Source: Lepidonotus clava (lineage: Eukaryota > Annelida > Polychaeta > Phyllodocida > Polynoidae). Taken from it: DNA of 64,000 nt. The stretch spans positions 7,212,114 to 7,276,113 of the forward strand of contig OW387149.1 of NCBI GenBank assembly GCA_936440205.1, given 5' to 3'. Positions 35,326 to 46,651 of this stretch are shown here, piece after piece. The position numbers and the translations under genes are program-made. Each line of letters starts with the position of its first letter. The first letter of the stretch is position 1. The notes beneath the pieces were generated by a model. It saw only the letters and a list, made by a program, of their open reading frames with translations. It did not search any database and had not been told where the DNA came from.

Positions 35326-36780
35326 GTGTATTTATTTATTTATTATTTATCAAGCTGAAGATTCCACCATATAATCCTAAATAAACAGATTTCACCAGTG
35401 CCACTTTATAGCCATTTACAGAATTAAAATCGGACCAGTAGAACAGTTGCAATTCCTGACTGAAAACAGCAATATCTCTCGATGGTGTGAGATAGTTTAG
35501 TTTGAATATAAGTCTCACTGTTGCTTTGAGTTGTTATATGACGGGCCACTGATGTTATAGCTCACCCAAGAAGCATTTTCAGTCACTTCTTAATATCTAA
35601 ACTTCAAAAAACATTATTCATTTCTAACAACCTGAAGCAACTAAAATCACGAAGGGAACCGTTCTTCCTTCCAACAGTTCCTGCTCTCCTACCTTCCCGC
35701 TATTAAAATTATACCGTCTAGTTCCATCCTCCTTTCCGGTCTTTCTTACCCCCGCCCTGTCTGTATATCTCTTACCATGCTATACAGCCTCTCCCCCAAC
35801 CAAAAACATTGACCATATATCCACATTCCTGTTTGCAGTCTTCTTCTATGTTTCTTTCTATATTACTTTACAATAGAAAACATTTTGTGTGATTGTTTAT
35901 TCATGTCCAGGCCAACCTTTTTGATATTCTTTCTTGATTACCTAACGCTACTTAAATATAGACCAATAAGTTCAGCAAAGATAAGTTGTTGCAGTTAGGC
36001 AGAGGCCAACCAAGTTAGAAGTTAGTGTGTGGTTGAAAGTATAGCTGAGTTGGCAGATGTACCTGCAGGTCTTTAGTCATAATATTTATCAGTGAAGGTT
36101 TTCCTCCCTAAGCTAACCTTAGGTTGTATTTTTTCTATTCAGCACAATAACTGTTTGTAGGCTTTTACGAATTCAATATTGGTACCGGGTTATGTCTATA
36201 CCAAACAGAAGATTGCATAATCATTGATAATGGGACAAATCCCAACATTTCACCAGGTAGAAAGAACGAAAAGGCTCAATCATAGACTGCATATTAAACA
36301 AATTGATAAACAGCAAATGGTTTAGAATTTTTTAGAAAAGCCTTTAACTGTTATTTTTGCATAGCATATTGAAGTTTGTATTAACTACTAAATCTAATTC
36401 AAAACTGTACCACTAGAAATGGGCCATATTGAAAGCGAAAGTTTTCCTAAACATCCTGCGTTCTATATCATGATGTCTTAGCTGTCTAGATACCATTACT
36501 TGTGCATAAAAGAAGATAGCATATATTGAGTAATAGATAAACTTAATTACAGTACCACTAGAAATGTGCCATATTGAAAGTTATCTTTAACTAGCATCCT
36601 GCATTCCGTAGTTGTTGAAATTCACCTTGTTCCAACACCCCCCTAGCTGGACTGACCGTGATGTAGTAGACTAGGGTAGAGTAAACCTGCCTGAATTCCC
36701 GGCGGAGACCTTTGATATGACAGTGTTTAGATTCCCCAGGAGATCACATCTCCAAACCACGGTCACCCCAGGTGTGGGGA
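35326..36780. other. Non-coding, no recognised feature
   Basis: Nothing supported. A phrase, TACCACTAGAAATG(G/T)GCCATATTGAAAG, recurs at about 36408 and 36552, a minor local duplication. Confidence 0.4.
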
Positions 36781-36790
36781 TCACACGGCT

Positions 36791-36804
36791 GTTGTCATGG
36801 TAAC
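36791..36804. promoter_or_regulatory. Candidate RFX X-box
   Basis: GTTGTCATGGTAAC fits the palindromic X-box plan (GTNRYC, AT, GRYAAC). A second half-site-like AGCAAC follows at 36811. RFX factors bind such sites, for example in ciliary and neuronal genes. The site lies within a slightly GC-rich patch (36640-36860) in a putative intron. Only the motif supports this. Confidence 0.35.
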
Positions 36805-37207
36805 TGCCTAGCAACCACCACTATACTATAGAGATGTACCAGACCAGGTAGGGAAGGGGGTCAATTGGAAATACTCTGCTGGGAAAATAGTTATCTTTGA
36901 CTTGTTTAGTATAAATCCCCATAGCGACAAGGTAATTCCATCAAGCAAACCCAATAATCAGAACTAGAACTACAGGGTCCCCATAGCACAACGCAAATTT
37001 TACCAATATACAGGAAAAACACAAGGAATTTCATTTGGTCAGGTTCTGAAATTCCTGATCCTCAAAATACTCATTAGGGATATGACTTCTTGTTATTGGG
37101 TTGTCCTTTTTTCTGCATGTGAAGGCTTTCAAATTTGAACAACTTTCTGGGTATGACGGAGGGAAAAATTGCCACGGGTCAGGGAAATCTCAAGGAAGAC
37201 AGAGGTA

Positions 37208-39860
37208 ATTTTTTTTTTTTTTTAATTCGTTTATTTCAACTGGTAATCAGATTAGCTTAATAAAGCTAGTTTACATCAGACACCAGCGATCAAGTTGGTG
37301 TTTTGCTAGGTGTACAATATAATATTGAACAGAACAGAAAGGTAACGAAAAACATTAAACATTAATAAATAGTATGTACAAGGGAGTAACACATCCAAGT
37401 AGAATATTTGTATAACAGAATAGGAAATAGTTATTCAAGCCAAGAATATATATAATACTTCTCATCACAGGGTACAACCATGTAACTAACCAAAATTCAA
37501 TCTAAATAGTTAACAGGGAATTTCTCTGTACAGATTTAAATTTGTCAAAGGTTTCAATATTTCTAATTTCAGGATCTAGTGCATTCCATTCAATAGCACC
37601 TTTGTATAAAACATTCAATTTATACTTTTCACAGTTTGGTTTGTCTAATAAGAACAATGGTCCATCATGAGCTCTGGTTCTTACATTCCTTGCATTTACA
37701 ATATTTACATTATTAAGCTGTTTGTACATATACAATCTCAGAAACAATTTCCGTCTTTGATATAAAGTTGTCATATTACACAATTCATGAAGACGTATAA
37801 CCGGTACATGATAATTTATAGATAAGCAGATTCTCAAGGCCCGGTTTTGTAGTTTCTGTAATTTAGTCAACAATTCAACATTAGCACCATGATAAATTAT
37901 GCACCCATATTCAATACTAGATAAAATCATTGATTTGTACAATAAGGTAGCTGTGAATTTATTTATATAAGATCTTAATTTAGTCAGTAAATATAGTTTA
38001 TATGATGCATTTTTAATACAAGTTTCCAGGTGTTTCTTATAATTAAGGTTCATATCCAGGATAATACCCAGATATTTGTATGAGGGAACTCTTTCCAACC
38101 TATTGTTGTCAATACATAAAACATGATCTTTGATTTTTTTAGTTTTACTCTTAGGGCCGAATGATACATATTTGGTTTTTTTAACATTTATAGTCAACTT
38201 ATTTTTATGGCACCAAAGAGTAAACCTAACCAAGTCATCCTGTAACAGTCGGGTAGTTTGATTTAATTCACCTGTTTTACAAATTACAGTATCGTCAGCA
38301 TACAAGAAATAATCTGAGTTAAGTACACAAGTTGAAATGTCATTGACATAAATCAAAAATAATAGAGGACCCATTATACTGCCTTGTGGTACTCCACAGA
38401 CAATAGGTTGATCTCTGGATATAATATTGTTAGCTGTCGTATGTTGTTTTCTATCTGACAGATAGTCTTTGACCCAGGTCAAGAGAGATCCATCAATCCC
38501 TAATTTATTGATTTTTTGCAATAATATTGAGTGATTTACAGTGTCAAAAGCTTTTGACATGTCAATGAAGGTGGCTAGGGTTAATTCATTGTTGTTAATA
38601 CCTTCAAAAATCAGATTGGTAAAGTAAGTTACAGTATTAAAAGTTGAGTTTCCTTTTCGAAATCCACCTTGTTTTGAATCAAGTAATTCATTGGTTTCAA
38701 AAAAATGTGAAATATGATTATGTGCAATTTTTTCCATTAGTTTAGCAGGCAAAGGTAGTAAGGAGATAGGCCTCAGATTGCAAACATCATTCTTGTTGCC
38801 TTCCTTCTGCAGTGGAATAATATTTGCAATTTTCCAATCAGTCGGCACAACTCCTGATTCAAAACTACAATTAATAATGTGTAATAACAAATTAGTTTTC
38901 TCAACAAAGACATCCTTTAGGATGCGACTGGACAATCCATCAACTGAGGAGGATTTATGAATTTTAATATCTTTGCAGATTGACAATAATTCATCAAATG
39001 TTGCATGTATATGATTTAATTTGTTGATCGAAATCTTTCCGGTATATGACCATGGATCATGTAGTTTGTTTGCAAGGTTCGGACCAATATTTGAAAAATA
39101 TTCATTGATGTAATTGGCAGTATTTTCCTCAGCAACTGGTTTGTTTGTCACTTGATCAATTAGATCTATTTTCTGTGAGCAAGCTTTTTTAGGTATTAGG
39201 TCCTGAACTGTTTTCCAGAATTTTTTCGAATCATTGAAATGAGTATTTAATTCATCATTAATAAAGTCACTTTTGGCCCTTCTAACCCTGTTGGTACATA
39301 GATTTCTTAACTGTCTAGCAGTTTTCCAATCATCTGTGTTATTGGTTCGTTTAGCTTTCTTAAGGGCTTTATCTTTGTCTTTTATTAATTCCAGTAATTC
39401 ATTATTGATCCATGGTTCTTTAATCCTATTGATCTTAAATATTTTAACTGGACACATATCATCAATTGCGGTTTTAATTCGATCTTTAAGAATATCCCAC
39501 AACTCATTTGTGTCAGTGGATTCAAAAAATTTGTTCCAGACCATATGGTTTAATCTATCAATTAATAGATTTTTGTCATAATTTCTATAAGAACGGCCTA
39601 CAAATTCAGTAGATACTTTTTTGATATGTCCCTTTTTCCTATTAGCAAAAATCATTTGGTGATCATTTAGGTTAACATTTAAAGATCCACTTTGACAAAT
39701 GATGTTGCAGTTAGTAAAAATTTGATCAATGCAGCTATTTTTTTGGATGCTAAACCTAGTTGGCGATTGTATCATGCTGTACAATCCATTTTGAGTAAGA
39801 GTTTGTATGATCTTTTTTGTATCATCATTGTTCTTATTTAAAAAATCAATATTGAAAATT
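37208..39860 (-). mobile_element. LINE, 5'-truncated
   Basis: A non-LTR retrotransposon on the minus strand. Its poly(A) tail appears as the T run at 37208-37224, followed by AATTCGTTTATTT, as in the LINE at 19.4 kb. Coding similarity starts at about 39860 in the middle of the endonuclease (at FNID), so the 5' half of the endonuclease and anything upstream are missing. This is the usual result of incomplete reverse transcription. No target duplication was identified. Confidence 0.85.
37502..39859 (-). CDS. Truncated LINE ORF2, reverse transcriptase intact
   Basis: The open frame runs to 39967, but roughly the first 36 residues are flanking DNA. From FNIDF onward it matches the 19.6-kb ORF: the endonuclease C-terminal part (NLNDHQM where the partner has NLSDHCM), a linker, then the reverse transcriptase (RPISLLPLP, QGGFRKGNST, FIDMSKAFDTVNH at 467-479, CGVPQGSIMGP, YADD at 556-559) and a TRAHDGP tail. 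The N-terminal endonuclease residues are absent, so the copy cannot move on its own. No internal stop has accumulated, which suggests a fairly recent insertion. It differs widely in sequence from the other LINE, so the two are different subfamilies. Confidence 0.85.
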   Translation of the reverse strand: MFNIDFLNKNNDDTKKIIQTLTQNGLYSMIQSPTRFSIQKNSCIDQIFTNCNIICQSGSLNVNLNDHQMIFANRKKGHIKKVSTEFVGRSYRNYDKNLLIDRLNHMVWNKFFESTDTNELWDILKDRIKTAIDDMCPVKIFKINRIKEPWINNELLELIKDKDKALKKAKRTNNTDDWKTARQLRNLCTNRVRRAKSDFINDELNTHFNDSKKFWKTVQDLIPKKACSQKIDLIDQVTNKPVAEENTANYINEYFSNIGPNLANKLHDPWSYTGKISINKLNHIHATFDELLSICKDIKIHKSSSVDGLSSRILKDVFVEKTNLLLHIINCSFESGVVPTDWKIANIIPLQKEGNKNDVCNLRPISLLPLPAKLMEKIAHNHISHFFETNELLDSKQGGFRKGNSTFNTVTYFTNLIFEGINNNELTLATFIDMSKAFDTVNHSILLQKINKLGIDGSLLTWVKDYLSDRKQHTTANNIISRDQPIVCGVPQGSIMGPLLFLIYVNDISTCVLNSDYFLYADDTVICKTGELNQTTRLLQDDLVRFTLWCHKNKLTINVKKTKYVSFGPKSKTKKIKDHVLCIDNNRLERVPSYKYLGIILDMNLNYKKHLETCIKNASYKLYLLTKLRSYINKFTATLLYKSMILSSIEYGCIIYHGANVELLTKLQKLQNRALRICLSINYHVPVIRLHELCNMTTLYQRRKLFLRLYMYKQLNNVNIVNARNVRTRAHDGPLFLLDKPNCEKYKLNVLYKGAIEWNALDPEIRNIETFDKFKSVQRNSLLTI

Positions 39861-39967
39861 ATTTGAAAATAAAATTTGACTGGGGACCCTGATATTGGGT
39901 GCAGAAGTGGCCTGTGTGTATGTGGATCAGGCTCAGCAGTACAGTCAATGACAAAATAGTTGGGCAA

Positions 39968-40674
39968 TAGTCAGCCGACTGTCCCAGCTAGAGTTAGCGA
40001 GGTATAAATCATCTCAGTAGGTATGGAACTTTAGTATAAGGAAGATTCTTCGGAATCCTGCCAACACTAAAGATATTTAGTTACTTTCTTGAGTCTTTAG
40101 TCACCATAACAGTTTAGTGAAGATGTATCTATTTGCTAATAGCATTTTGTAGCATTTTTATCGAGTGTTTTTTTCTGATAGGTTAACAGATTTCATTAGG
40201 TTTCAAAAAGGTGCACAAATTTGAAACCTATGTGAAGCTTGGTTTTCTAAAACAATTTATTACTATATTGGTCTCCTTAGTAACTACCCAGCGCTGAGGT
40301 CTCTAACAACCCAGGAACAGGGAGACGCTGATTCCCACCTTAACCGGAAGTAGGAATGGTCACCCCACTTACCCTCACCAGGAACAAGCACCAGCGCTGT
40401 TTTCCGGCGTCACAGAACAATGCAATTTTATAAGCTGAGAACAAGCAGTAAATATGACAATGGCCCTTTGAGAAAACTGCTAACCTTTGAACTCTGACCG
40501 GAAGAGTTAAGGGTGAGGGGCTGACCTTCAGGATTTGAAGGTCAAGAAGGATAGCATTTTCAGTATTTTCTCAAACAGTCACTCCAACCACCACCATTAC
40601 TCTACCAATATTAAACCTTAAGGACACCGATAAATCATAAAACATAAATCCCCAAGCGCTTGACTGTGGCTGGC
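39968..40674. other. Non-coding, no recognised feature
   Basis: Moderately GC-rich at 40280-40420 with several CpGs but no recognised promoter word or exon. Confidence 0.4.
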
Positions 40675-40830
40675 ACTCGATTGCAATCTCCCTTCTGATT
40701 GGATGATAATCAACCAATCAGATTTGATCACGGGCAGTCACGTGACACGCTGGAGGAGACGGACGCTGCCCCGGTCACAGAATGATGACTCAGCATTACC
40801 CCATAAATCCGGGATTCACCCTACCTACAC
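40675..40830 (+). promoter_or_regulatory. Candidate promoter region
   Basis: Within about 150 bp there are two oppositely oriented CCAAT boxes (GATTGGATG and CCAATCAG, about 40698-40721), an E-box palindrome GTCACGTGAC (about 40737) and an AP-1-like TGACTCAG (about 40787). It lies about 0.9 kb upstream of the ATG at 41696. No TATA box or start site can be fixed, so the assignment is inference. Confidence 0.35.
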
Positions 40831-41695
40831 TGGACCCTAATCGACTCCAGTACCCAATGGCAATTGGTCTTTGACCCTCACAGGGTGTAATACCCTCTAC
40901 AGAATTAGTGATACGGATTACTCGGATTTATGTGGCCTATGTGGTTTACCCCTGGATGCAATGGATTAACTTTCGCTCGTACAACAGTATTTTCTTGCAC
41001 GAGGGAATCATTTCGTCTTTGAAGCAATATTATGCCTTGGCTATGCATTATTAATGTGCATTTAAGTCATAACTGAGGGTTGAGAATGGAGTACTTGTTG
41101 CAAGATATTTGAAAATTCTTACTGGCCTGTGGTGTTGTATACATCATCGTTTATGTCTACTGCATCGTTTAGAACATACACATTCCATCCAAGGAAAAGT
41201 ATTGTGTAAAGCCGCACCTAGGTAATAATTCTTAAAAAGGAATGAAGCGCGCGTCAGTTATATCTGAACAAGGATCTGTACATCAAAACAAAAAGATCAG
41301 GACTCTAAGGAGGGGAAGCTTTTATATACATTGTGCACAGTGTCTAAAGATATCATGTGTGTTTGTAAACAGGAACAAGTACATAATAACCATCTGAATG
41401 ATTTACATACAGGAGGATAGACGCCATTAATATTAGGAGAAAAGGAAAACTGAAAAAATCGGAGAAAGTTACTCCTTATAATCTAACGTAGACCTTCTTG
41501 GTTTAAAAGCTAACAAGCTGCCAACAAGGGGTTTAATATCGAGGCCACTCGACAAGGATTATGCAGTTTTGAGCTACTGTTTTGTGAAATACACATTTTC
41601 ACCCAACACGTTGGCATGTCTCACCAACGAAAATAGAAGTGTCGCACGCAGTAAGAAAGTTAAAACACCCAGGGGTGGTGGTGGAGCCCGTCACC

Positions 41696-41827
41696 ATGTT
41701 CGACTCGACCAAAAGACACTCCCTCGGCACGCTGTCCGAGCTGCTCCGGAAACTGAGCTACTCCTCCAACCTGCTGAAGCGTATGTCCACCGGGTTCATC
41801 GAGCAGGACGACTTCCACTTCGTTAAG
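41696..41827 (+). CDS. Candidate first coding exon, basic N-terminus
   Basis: A 44-codon frame starts at CACCATGTTC and ends at a donor, AAG|GTAGGA, in phase 0. The peptide begins MFDSTKRHSLGTLSELLRKL and ends EQDDFHFVK. It is GC-rich in third positions (CTC, GAG, CTG codons), unlike the flanking DNA. Joined in frame to the C1 exon at 52371 it would read HFVK-PQDLDSQ. No domain is recognised in the exon itself. The upstream frame continues to about 41639 but lacks a better ATG context. This is probably a promoter-specific N-terminus of the same gene as the exons at 8874 and 52371. Confidence 0.65.
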
Positions 41828-43184
41828 GTAGGATTGGGGCCAGAGTGATGTTTTTTAAATGTTTTTTAAATGTTTTTTCATACAATAATCTTTATCAAAA
41901 TTCTTGGTAAGGGTAATCTTGACAGCATTTGATTTTAAAGTGGTGCTGCCAGTGTTGTATGTGTGCTTCTATCTAAGTTGCTTTTTTTTTAATTTTCAAA
42001 ATTCAAAGTAAGGGTGCTCCTTCGTCTTCCAGGTTACGCCATTTCAAATATGGACAGGTGTGTCATAGATATACAAGCAGTTGGAAGGTTGAAATAGGTT
42101 TGATGTGATAATAGTTTGTGGTATGTCACATTATATCTTACCTCACATGTATGTATTATGAATATTTTTAAAGAACATGGTAGCATAGCGTCCTTATCCG
42201 GGTAGCAACATTTGGAATATGTAAAGATGTGTAGGCGATGCGTGCAAGCAGCTGGTACATTGACATTTATCTAGTATTTCGATCGTATCTATGGATCGTA
42301 GTTTGATGAACAAAGCCTAGGGCTGAATATTGTAAACGATTGTGGGCAGAGTGTACCGACGGCTTGGTACTAGGAAATAGCCTTGGTTTTTGGATGGCTT
42401 ATTGGTGTGCCCTGCCACTGGATGATGTACACTCTCAATCAAATAATTATCCATATGGAGTATAAAAACATTGGGTGTTCCACTTCCCGCTCAAAGTGTA
42501 ATTACCTATTTCAGAATTGCACCATTTCCGTTTAAATTGTGAGGAGAATGAGTAATATCTTTAATCTCAGAAATCATTAAGTCACCAGGGCCTGCTTGTC
42601 TCCTGTGGCTAGAAACTGATTATTTTGTGATCTTCACGATGTCTTTTTGCCCAAGGCACACTTCCAGGGACAGAACTGTTTTTAAATGCATTATGCGAGG
42701 AGTTACAGATTGCAATCTTATCATTGTGGGTTGTCAGGGACTTGACGATATTACAGAATGTAGCACTTTGTAGTACATGTATGGGTAATGGTTACGCTGT
42801 CGAAACGATGCTTAAGATTATAATTAACTTTATTGAAACTAAAAATGACAATTGTTTTTAATTTCCTTTGGTTTTCAATTGTGAGATGATGTTCTTGGCT
42901 ACCATAATAATGTAGATGGGAAACTTGGGGGGGGGGGGGGAATAATCCCTGTCAGGGAAATCAGAAAATTTCCTGAATTTGCCCAAACTGTGAATCTGCA
43001 TCCGTCAGTTTGCAAAAGTAGGGACACAGATGCAACGATCTGATGAACTGAATGCAGGAATTGACTTCCTTCCGACCACGGTACATGCCTGCCCAGTGTC
43101 TTTGAATCAAAGAGAGTTACAGAAACACATCAACAGACCTGAGTACTTGAAGGACAGCTGTACCAGAGGGTTTCAGTCTGTTAC
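41828..43184. other. Putative intron start, no feature
   Basis: AT-rich with no supported exon. A 14-base poly(G) run lies at 42927-42940. Confidence 0.45.
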
Positions 43185-43580
43185 ACTTATTATATGGGTT
43201 CATGTGGTCAAATCCTACAGCTGATAGAGCCCTTTAACCCACCTGTACCTACCCCACCTGGGACCAATGACCGTGCACTAACCAAAGCCTATATTCCACT
43301 CGGAGATTTTGACTAAGTGGAAATTTGCAATTTCTAATTAAGTTATTAGAAAATTAGAAAATTTCTAATTAAGTTATTAGAAAAATAACAGGAACCCTTA
43401 CATGCTACATACCATTTGAAAGGGAATATAAAACCCTTTCTAATGATATATAATATGGCTACATAAGGGTTCAGGTAGTCAAACCTTGCTGCTGATGGCC
43501 ACCTATATGGCTCACCTGAATCTACCACACCTGGGACCAATGACCACTGCTTTAGTTGTAGGTCTACACGCTACTCCACC
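43185..43580. repeat. Diverged direct duplication
   Basis: Two segments, about 43195-43300 and 43455-43565, share GGTTCA(T/G)GT, GTCAAA, GCTGATGG-like words and ACCTGGGACCAATGACC. Between them a 24-bp unit with TTTCTAATTAAGTTATTAG is tandemly doubled (43333-43382). Confidence 0.5.
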
Positions 43581-44049
43581 TCTGTGGTGTTTGATGGAAC
43601 AAAGAAACTCTCCTCATTGGTACTTGTATGCCTTTTTTCCTGGGCAGCTGGCACTGTTTGAGATTTTTATATTCGAACTTTGCGGACATTATCTCCGAGA
43701 AAATACACATGAAAATATAGGCTTCATTTAAAAAGCAACTGTTGGGAATATCAAAATAATTAAATACCTCACGCTGAACATATCAGAAAGTTGTTTCTCA
43801 TATTTCATATTTTCATTATCTATCGTCAGGTCACCCTTATTTTTCAGAATGGGTAGGCCTTTAGCTAATGAAGAATTATAAGGTGTTATAACTACATAGA
43901 AACACAATACCAAATATTCTCTGTAGAATAACCTCTTGTACACCAAGCTTTGATTTTTTAAATATTGTTTGAAGTGCATTATATGTAAGCACCCGACACA
44001 ATGGGAAGTTTGGGGTAATGTGGTGATTGCGAGACCTTTCTCATTGATA

Positions 44050-44490
44050 GTGTGACGTTCCTCGGTAGTTCGAGGTTTCCGGTTTCTACCGCCGAGGGAC
44101 GTGGGGGTTATTTCGGTTCTCAGCTGGGCACAGAGGCCGAGCAAGAAGCCGAGGTGTGAGATCAATAGTTGTGCCTCGTGCAAGAGGGGGGCTGAGTGGG
44201 TCGGTCGGGGGATCGGTCTTCGTTGAAGGGGGGAGGGTGTGTTGGTCAGGTCGGGCCGTGGGGTTGCAGCCATCAAGCATGGAGGACGGCGGAGGGCAGA
44301 AGTGTTGTTGTGGTAGGGGTCCGGGCCGTTTCTTCTATACCTCTCTCAGACCGGGGCTATTATAGGGTAGCTCTACTCCTTCGTTCCCTGGCCGGAAGTC
44401 TCGGGACAACGGTTGCCTATGTTTTGCTAGCGTGGGGCCGAGCCGGTTGCGCCTTAATGCCTCCGGTCAGGGGGCTGCCACTGTTTACAT
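44050..44490. promoter_or_regulatory. CpG-dense island
   Basis: More than 30 CpG dinucleotides lie in about 440 bp, while the surrounding DNA is AT-rich and CpG-poor. ORFs on both strands (for example 44156-44365 plus and 43728-44276 minus) are open because of the GC bias and have no motif. It lies 2.3 kb downstream of the exon at 41696 and just left of the CACTG element. It could be another alternative promoter with a non-coding first exon, or a GC-rich repeat. Confidence 0.4.
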
Positions 44491-45486
44491 TCACATTTTT
44501 GCTTTAACACCTGATGAATAACATTCATCACAATAGCTATAGAATAAAGATGAAAACTGAGAAGAGTCAATTGGCGGCCCATGCACTGTTAAAACAAGTG
44601 TTTAGAACCTAAACACTTTCCTAAACACTTCGGCGCATCCAGTTTTGGAACACTTTATTTCCCTAAACATGTTTAGAATTATTGGTGTTTAGGGTTAAGT
44701 GTTTAGAAATGTGTGATGTTTAGCTGTTTACCCATGAAGTGTTTAAGTCTTCAAGGTGTTTAGATTCAAAATGCTTATGCTTTTTTGATGTTTAGCTGTT
44801 AAGTGTTTAGAAATCTATGATGTTTATGTGTGTATCTATGAAGCATTTAGGTCTTCAAGGTGTTTAGGGTTAGGTGTTAAATTAAACAGTAATATACCAT
44901 AATATGTACAGTGTTCTTTCATTCTTAAGGATGAAAACCATTTTAAATTTAACAATAATATACTGTAGTGTGTAAAAAAAACACCATAGATTTTATATGT
45001 AAAACACTGCTATGGTACTATGCCATACAGTTTACACCAGATGTAATGTTAACAGCATTTAAAGTTTTATTTTTCCTGTAAACACACTACAGGATCATTG
45101 AGCCAATAACCAAGTATGTCTTTCCTTCTTGGTTTAGCCTTGCATGGGTTGTTTGATTGTTGGAGGTAAAACCTTCAGGGTATAGCTAATAAAGTTTTTG
45201 AACTAAAAAGGTGTCTACATGTTAATCATACTGAAAAGGTGTTTTAAAGCATTTTATAAATGTTTTAAGGGTCTTCTGGTTGGTAGACCGTACCTAGAAT
45301 AGCAGGCCAATGAAGTGATTCTCTTAATGACGCTACAAAAACTTTAAAATCTAACATTTTTAATCACAAAGTTCCAAATTCCTAAGTGTATGAAAAAACC
45401 ATTTTACTAATCATGGCCAAAAATATGTACGGCATGTGCAAACCACTAATAGTACAACTACTTCAAAGTAGTATTTTGACAACTTC

Positions 45487-45557
45487 AGTAGCCGAGATTT
45501 GAACCCGGGGCCCCTCACATATGAAGCCTATGCTCTACCACTGAGCTATGGAGGCCT
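45487..45557 (-). tRNA. tRNA-like sequence inside copy A (first of pair)
   Basis: On the minus strand: an A box TAGCTCAGTGG with a perfect 4-bp D stem (GCUC/GAGC), a B box GGGTTCAAATC with a 5-bp T stem (one G-U) and a 7-base T loop. The acceptor stem pairs poorly and the anticodon stem is not standard, so it is unlikely to be a working tRNA but could act as a polymerase III promoter. The same sequence is preserved in copy B at 48551-48621. Confidence 0.5.
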
Positions 45558-45707
45558 GTAGGTAGTCACAGCCCAACTTTGCTACTTAACTGAATAAGTA
45601 GGGGTATGAGAGTACTGAACTATTGTCTGTCTAATGTTGAACACCTTTATAGTAGTACTGATCCTTCTCATTGGTGCTGACTATGAGAGTGTGCACTGCA
45701 TGCAATC

Positions 45708-45775
45708 CAAGTTAGCTCAGTTGGTTAGGCTTCTACCTTGAATGTAGAGAATGTAAGTTCTAATCCCAAAGTGTC
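45708..45775 (+). tRNA. tRNA-like sequence inside copy A (second of pair)
   Basis: A box TTAGCTCAGTTGG, anticodon-like stem UCUAC/GUAGA around CUUGAAU, and a weakened B box AGTTCTAATCC. It points away from the partner at 45487-45557, about 150 bp apart. Copy B at 48330-48400 has a better T arm but a poorer anticodon stem, so each copy has decayed differently from a more complete ancestor. Confidence 0.45.
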
Positions 45776-46089
45776 CATTTTTCTTTTCCATAGTATACAA
45801 TTGATATTATGTGTTTAGATTCTAAACATGTCCCATTCAAAACATGGTTAGAGGTTACAAGTGTTTAGCTTTTAAACACAACTGATGTTATGCGTTTAGA
45901 TTTTAAGCATAGTTAACCCAACACATGTTTAGAAGTTACAAGTGTTTAGGTTTTAAACAGATATTGTTTAATGTATTTAGATTATAAACATGTTTATACC
46001 CTAAACATATTTAAATTCTAAACACCATTTTAACAGTGTGGCCATCTGTGTAATAAGCCCATCCCAGTTTACACTAACATTAAAGTTTA

Positions 46090-46400
46090 CCATGAGATAT
46101 TTTCAAAATTACCTCTGTGCTTCTTTCATGAAGATAGTTGCATAATACAAAATCAACCAAAGCAATTTGGTTGATGAATTGCTCTTAAACTTTGGAAGAT
46201 GCAGCTTTGGTCTTTTTCCCATAGCAACTATTTCTGACCTAAAACCTGTCAGCCCAACCCTATTTTTCCCTGAACTACAGCATTGTGATTGGCCAGCAAA
46301 ACTGCCAGTCTGTCAATTGGTAAAATTCAAGAAATCATAATGTTTTATCAGACTTAGGAATAGAGAAAAATATTAATCTTGGTTATTTCAGTAGTTCCAA
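46090..46400. other. Non-coding, no recognised feature
   Basis: Unremarkable intron-like DNA between the CACTG element and the hairpin. Confidence 0.4.
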
Positions 46401-46453
46401 CTCTAGGAGACCAGGATGGCAAAATTCCCACTGCCACTGCCACATTTCGATCA

Positions 46454-46491
46454 CATTTTGTGGCTGATCACATTCGATCAGCCACAAAATG
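46454..46491. repeat. Perfect 16-bp hairpin
   Basis: CATTTTGTGGCTGATC is followed after 6 bases by its exact complement. A longer flanking CACATTTCGATCACATTTTG repeats parts of the arm. No terminator-like T run follows. Function unknown. Confidence 0.8.
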
Positions 46492-46651
46492 CTTAAACAT
46501 AACTAGCGATATTCATACCTTACCCTCTGCCCCCTCCCCTTTACCCTACCACTCCAGTGGCTCCCCCTGGCGACAGGTGTTGTGGTTTTACCCACTGACC
46601 AGCTGACACACATCTAGACCCCCTCCAGGGGGCACCTGGAGGACCAGGGGT

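Larger units (their letters stand above)
44584..46038. mobile_element. CACTG-ended DNA transposon, non-autonomous, copy A
   Basis: Begins CACTGTTAAAACAAGTG and ends CCATTTTAACAGTG, imperfect inverted repeats, flanked by TG on both sides (2-bp target duplication). Both subterminal zones contain many GTGTTTAG / CTAAACAC words pointing inward. The interior carries two tRNA-like sequences facing away from each other. CACTG-type ends, 2-bp duplications and dense subterminal repeats resemble the CACTA/Mirage/Chapaev group, but no transposase is present, so this is inference. A second copy lies inverted at 48065-49529; by eye they are about nine-tenths identical. Confidence 0.8.

Noticed and set aside
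19371-39860. LTR retrotransposon or retrovirus
   Set aside because: Both reverse-transcriptase elements have an endonuclease of the LINE type and a poly(A) tail, with no long terminal repeats, protease or integrase.
43728-44507. Long overlapping ORFs on both strands in the CpG island
   Set aside because: Opposite-strand frames are open together because of GC bias; no domain, no good start or splice context.
45487-45775. Functional tRNA genes
   Set aside because: Acceptor stems do not pair, and T or anticodon stems are damaged in one copy or the other; kept only as tRNA-like sequences.
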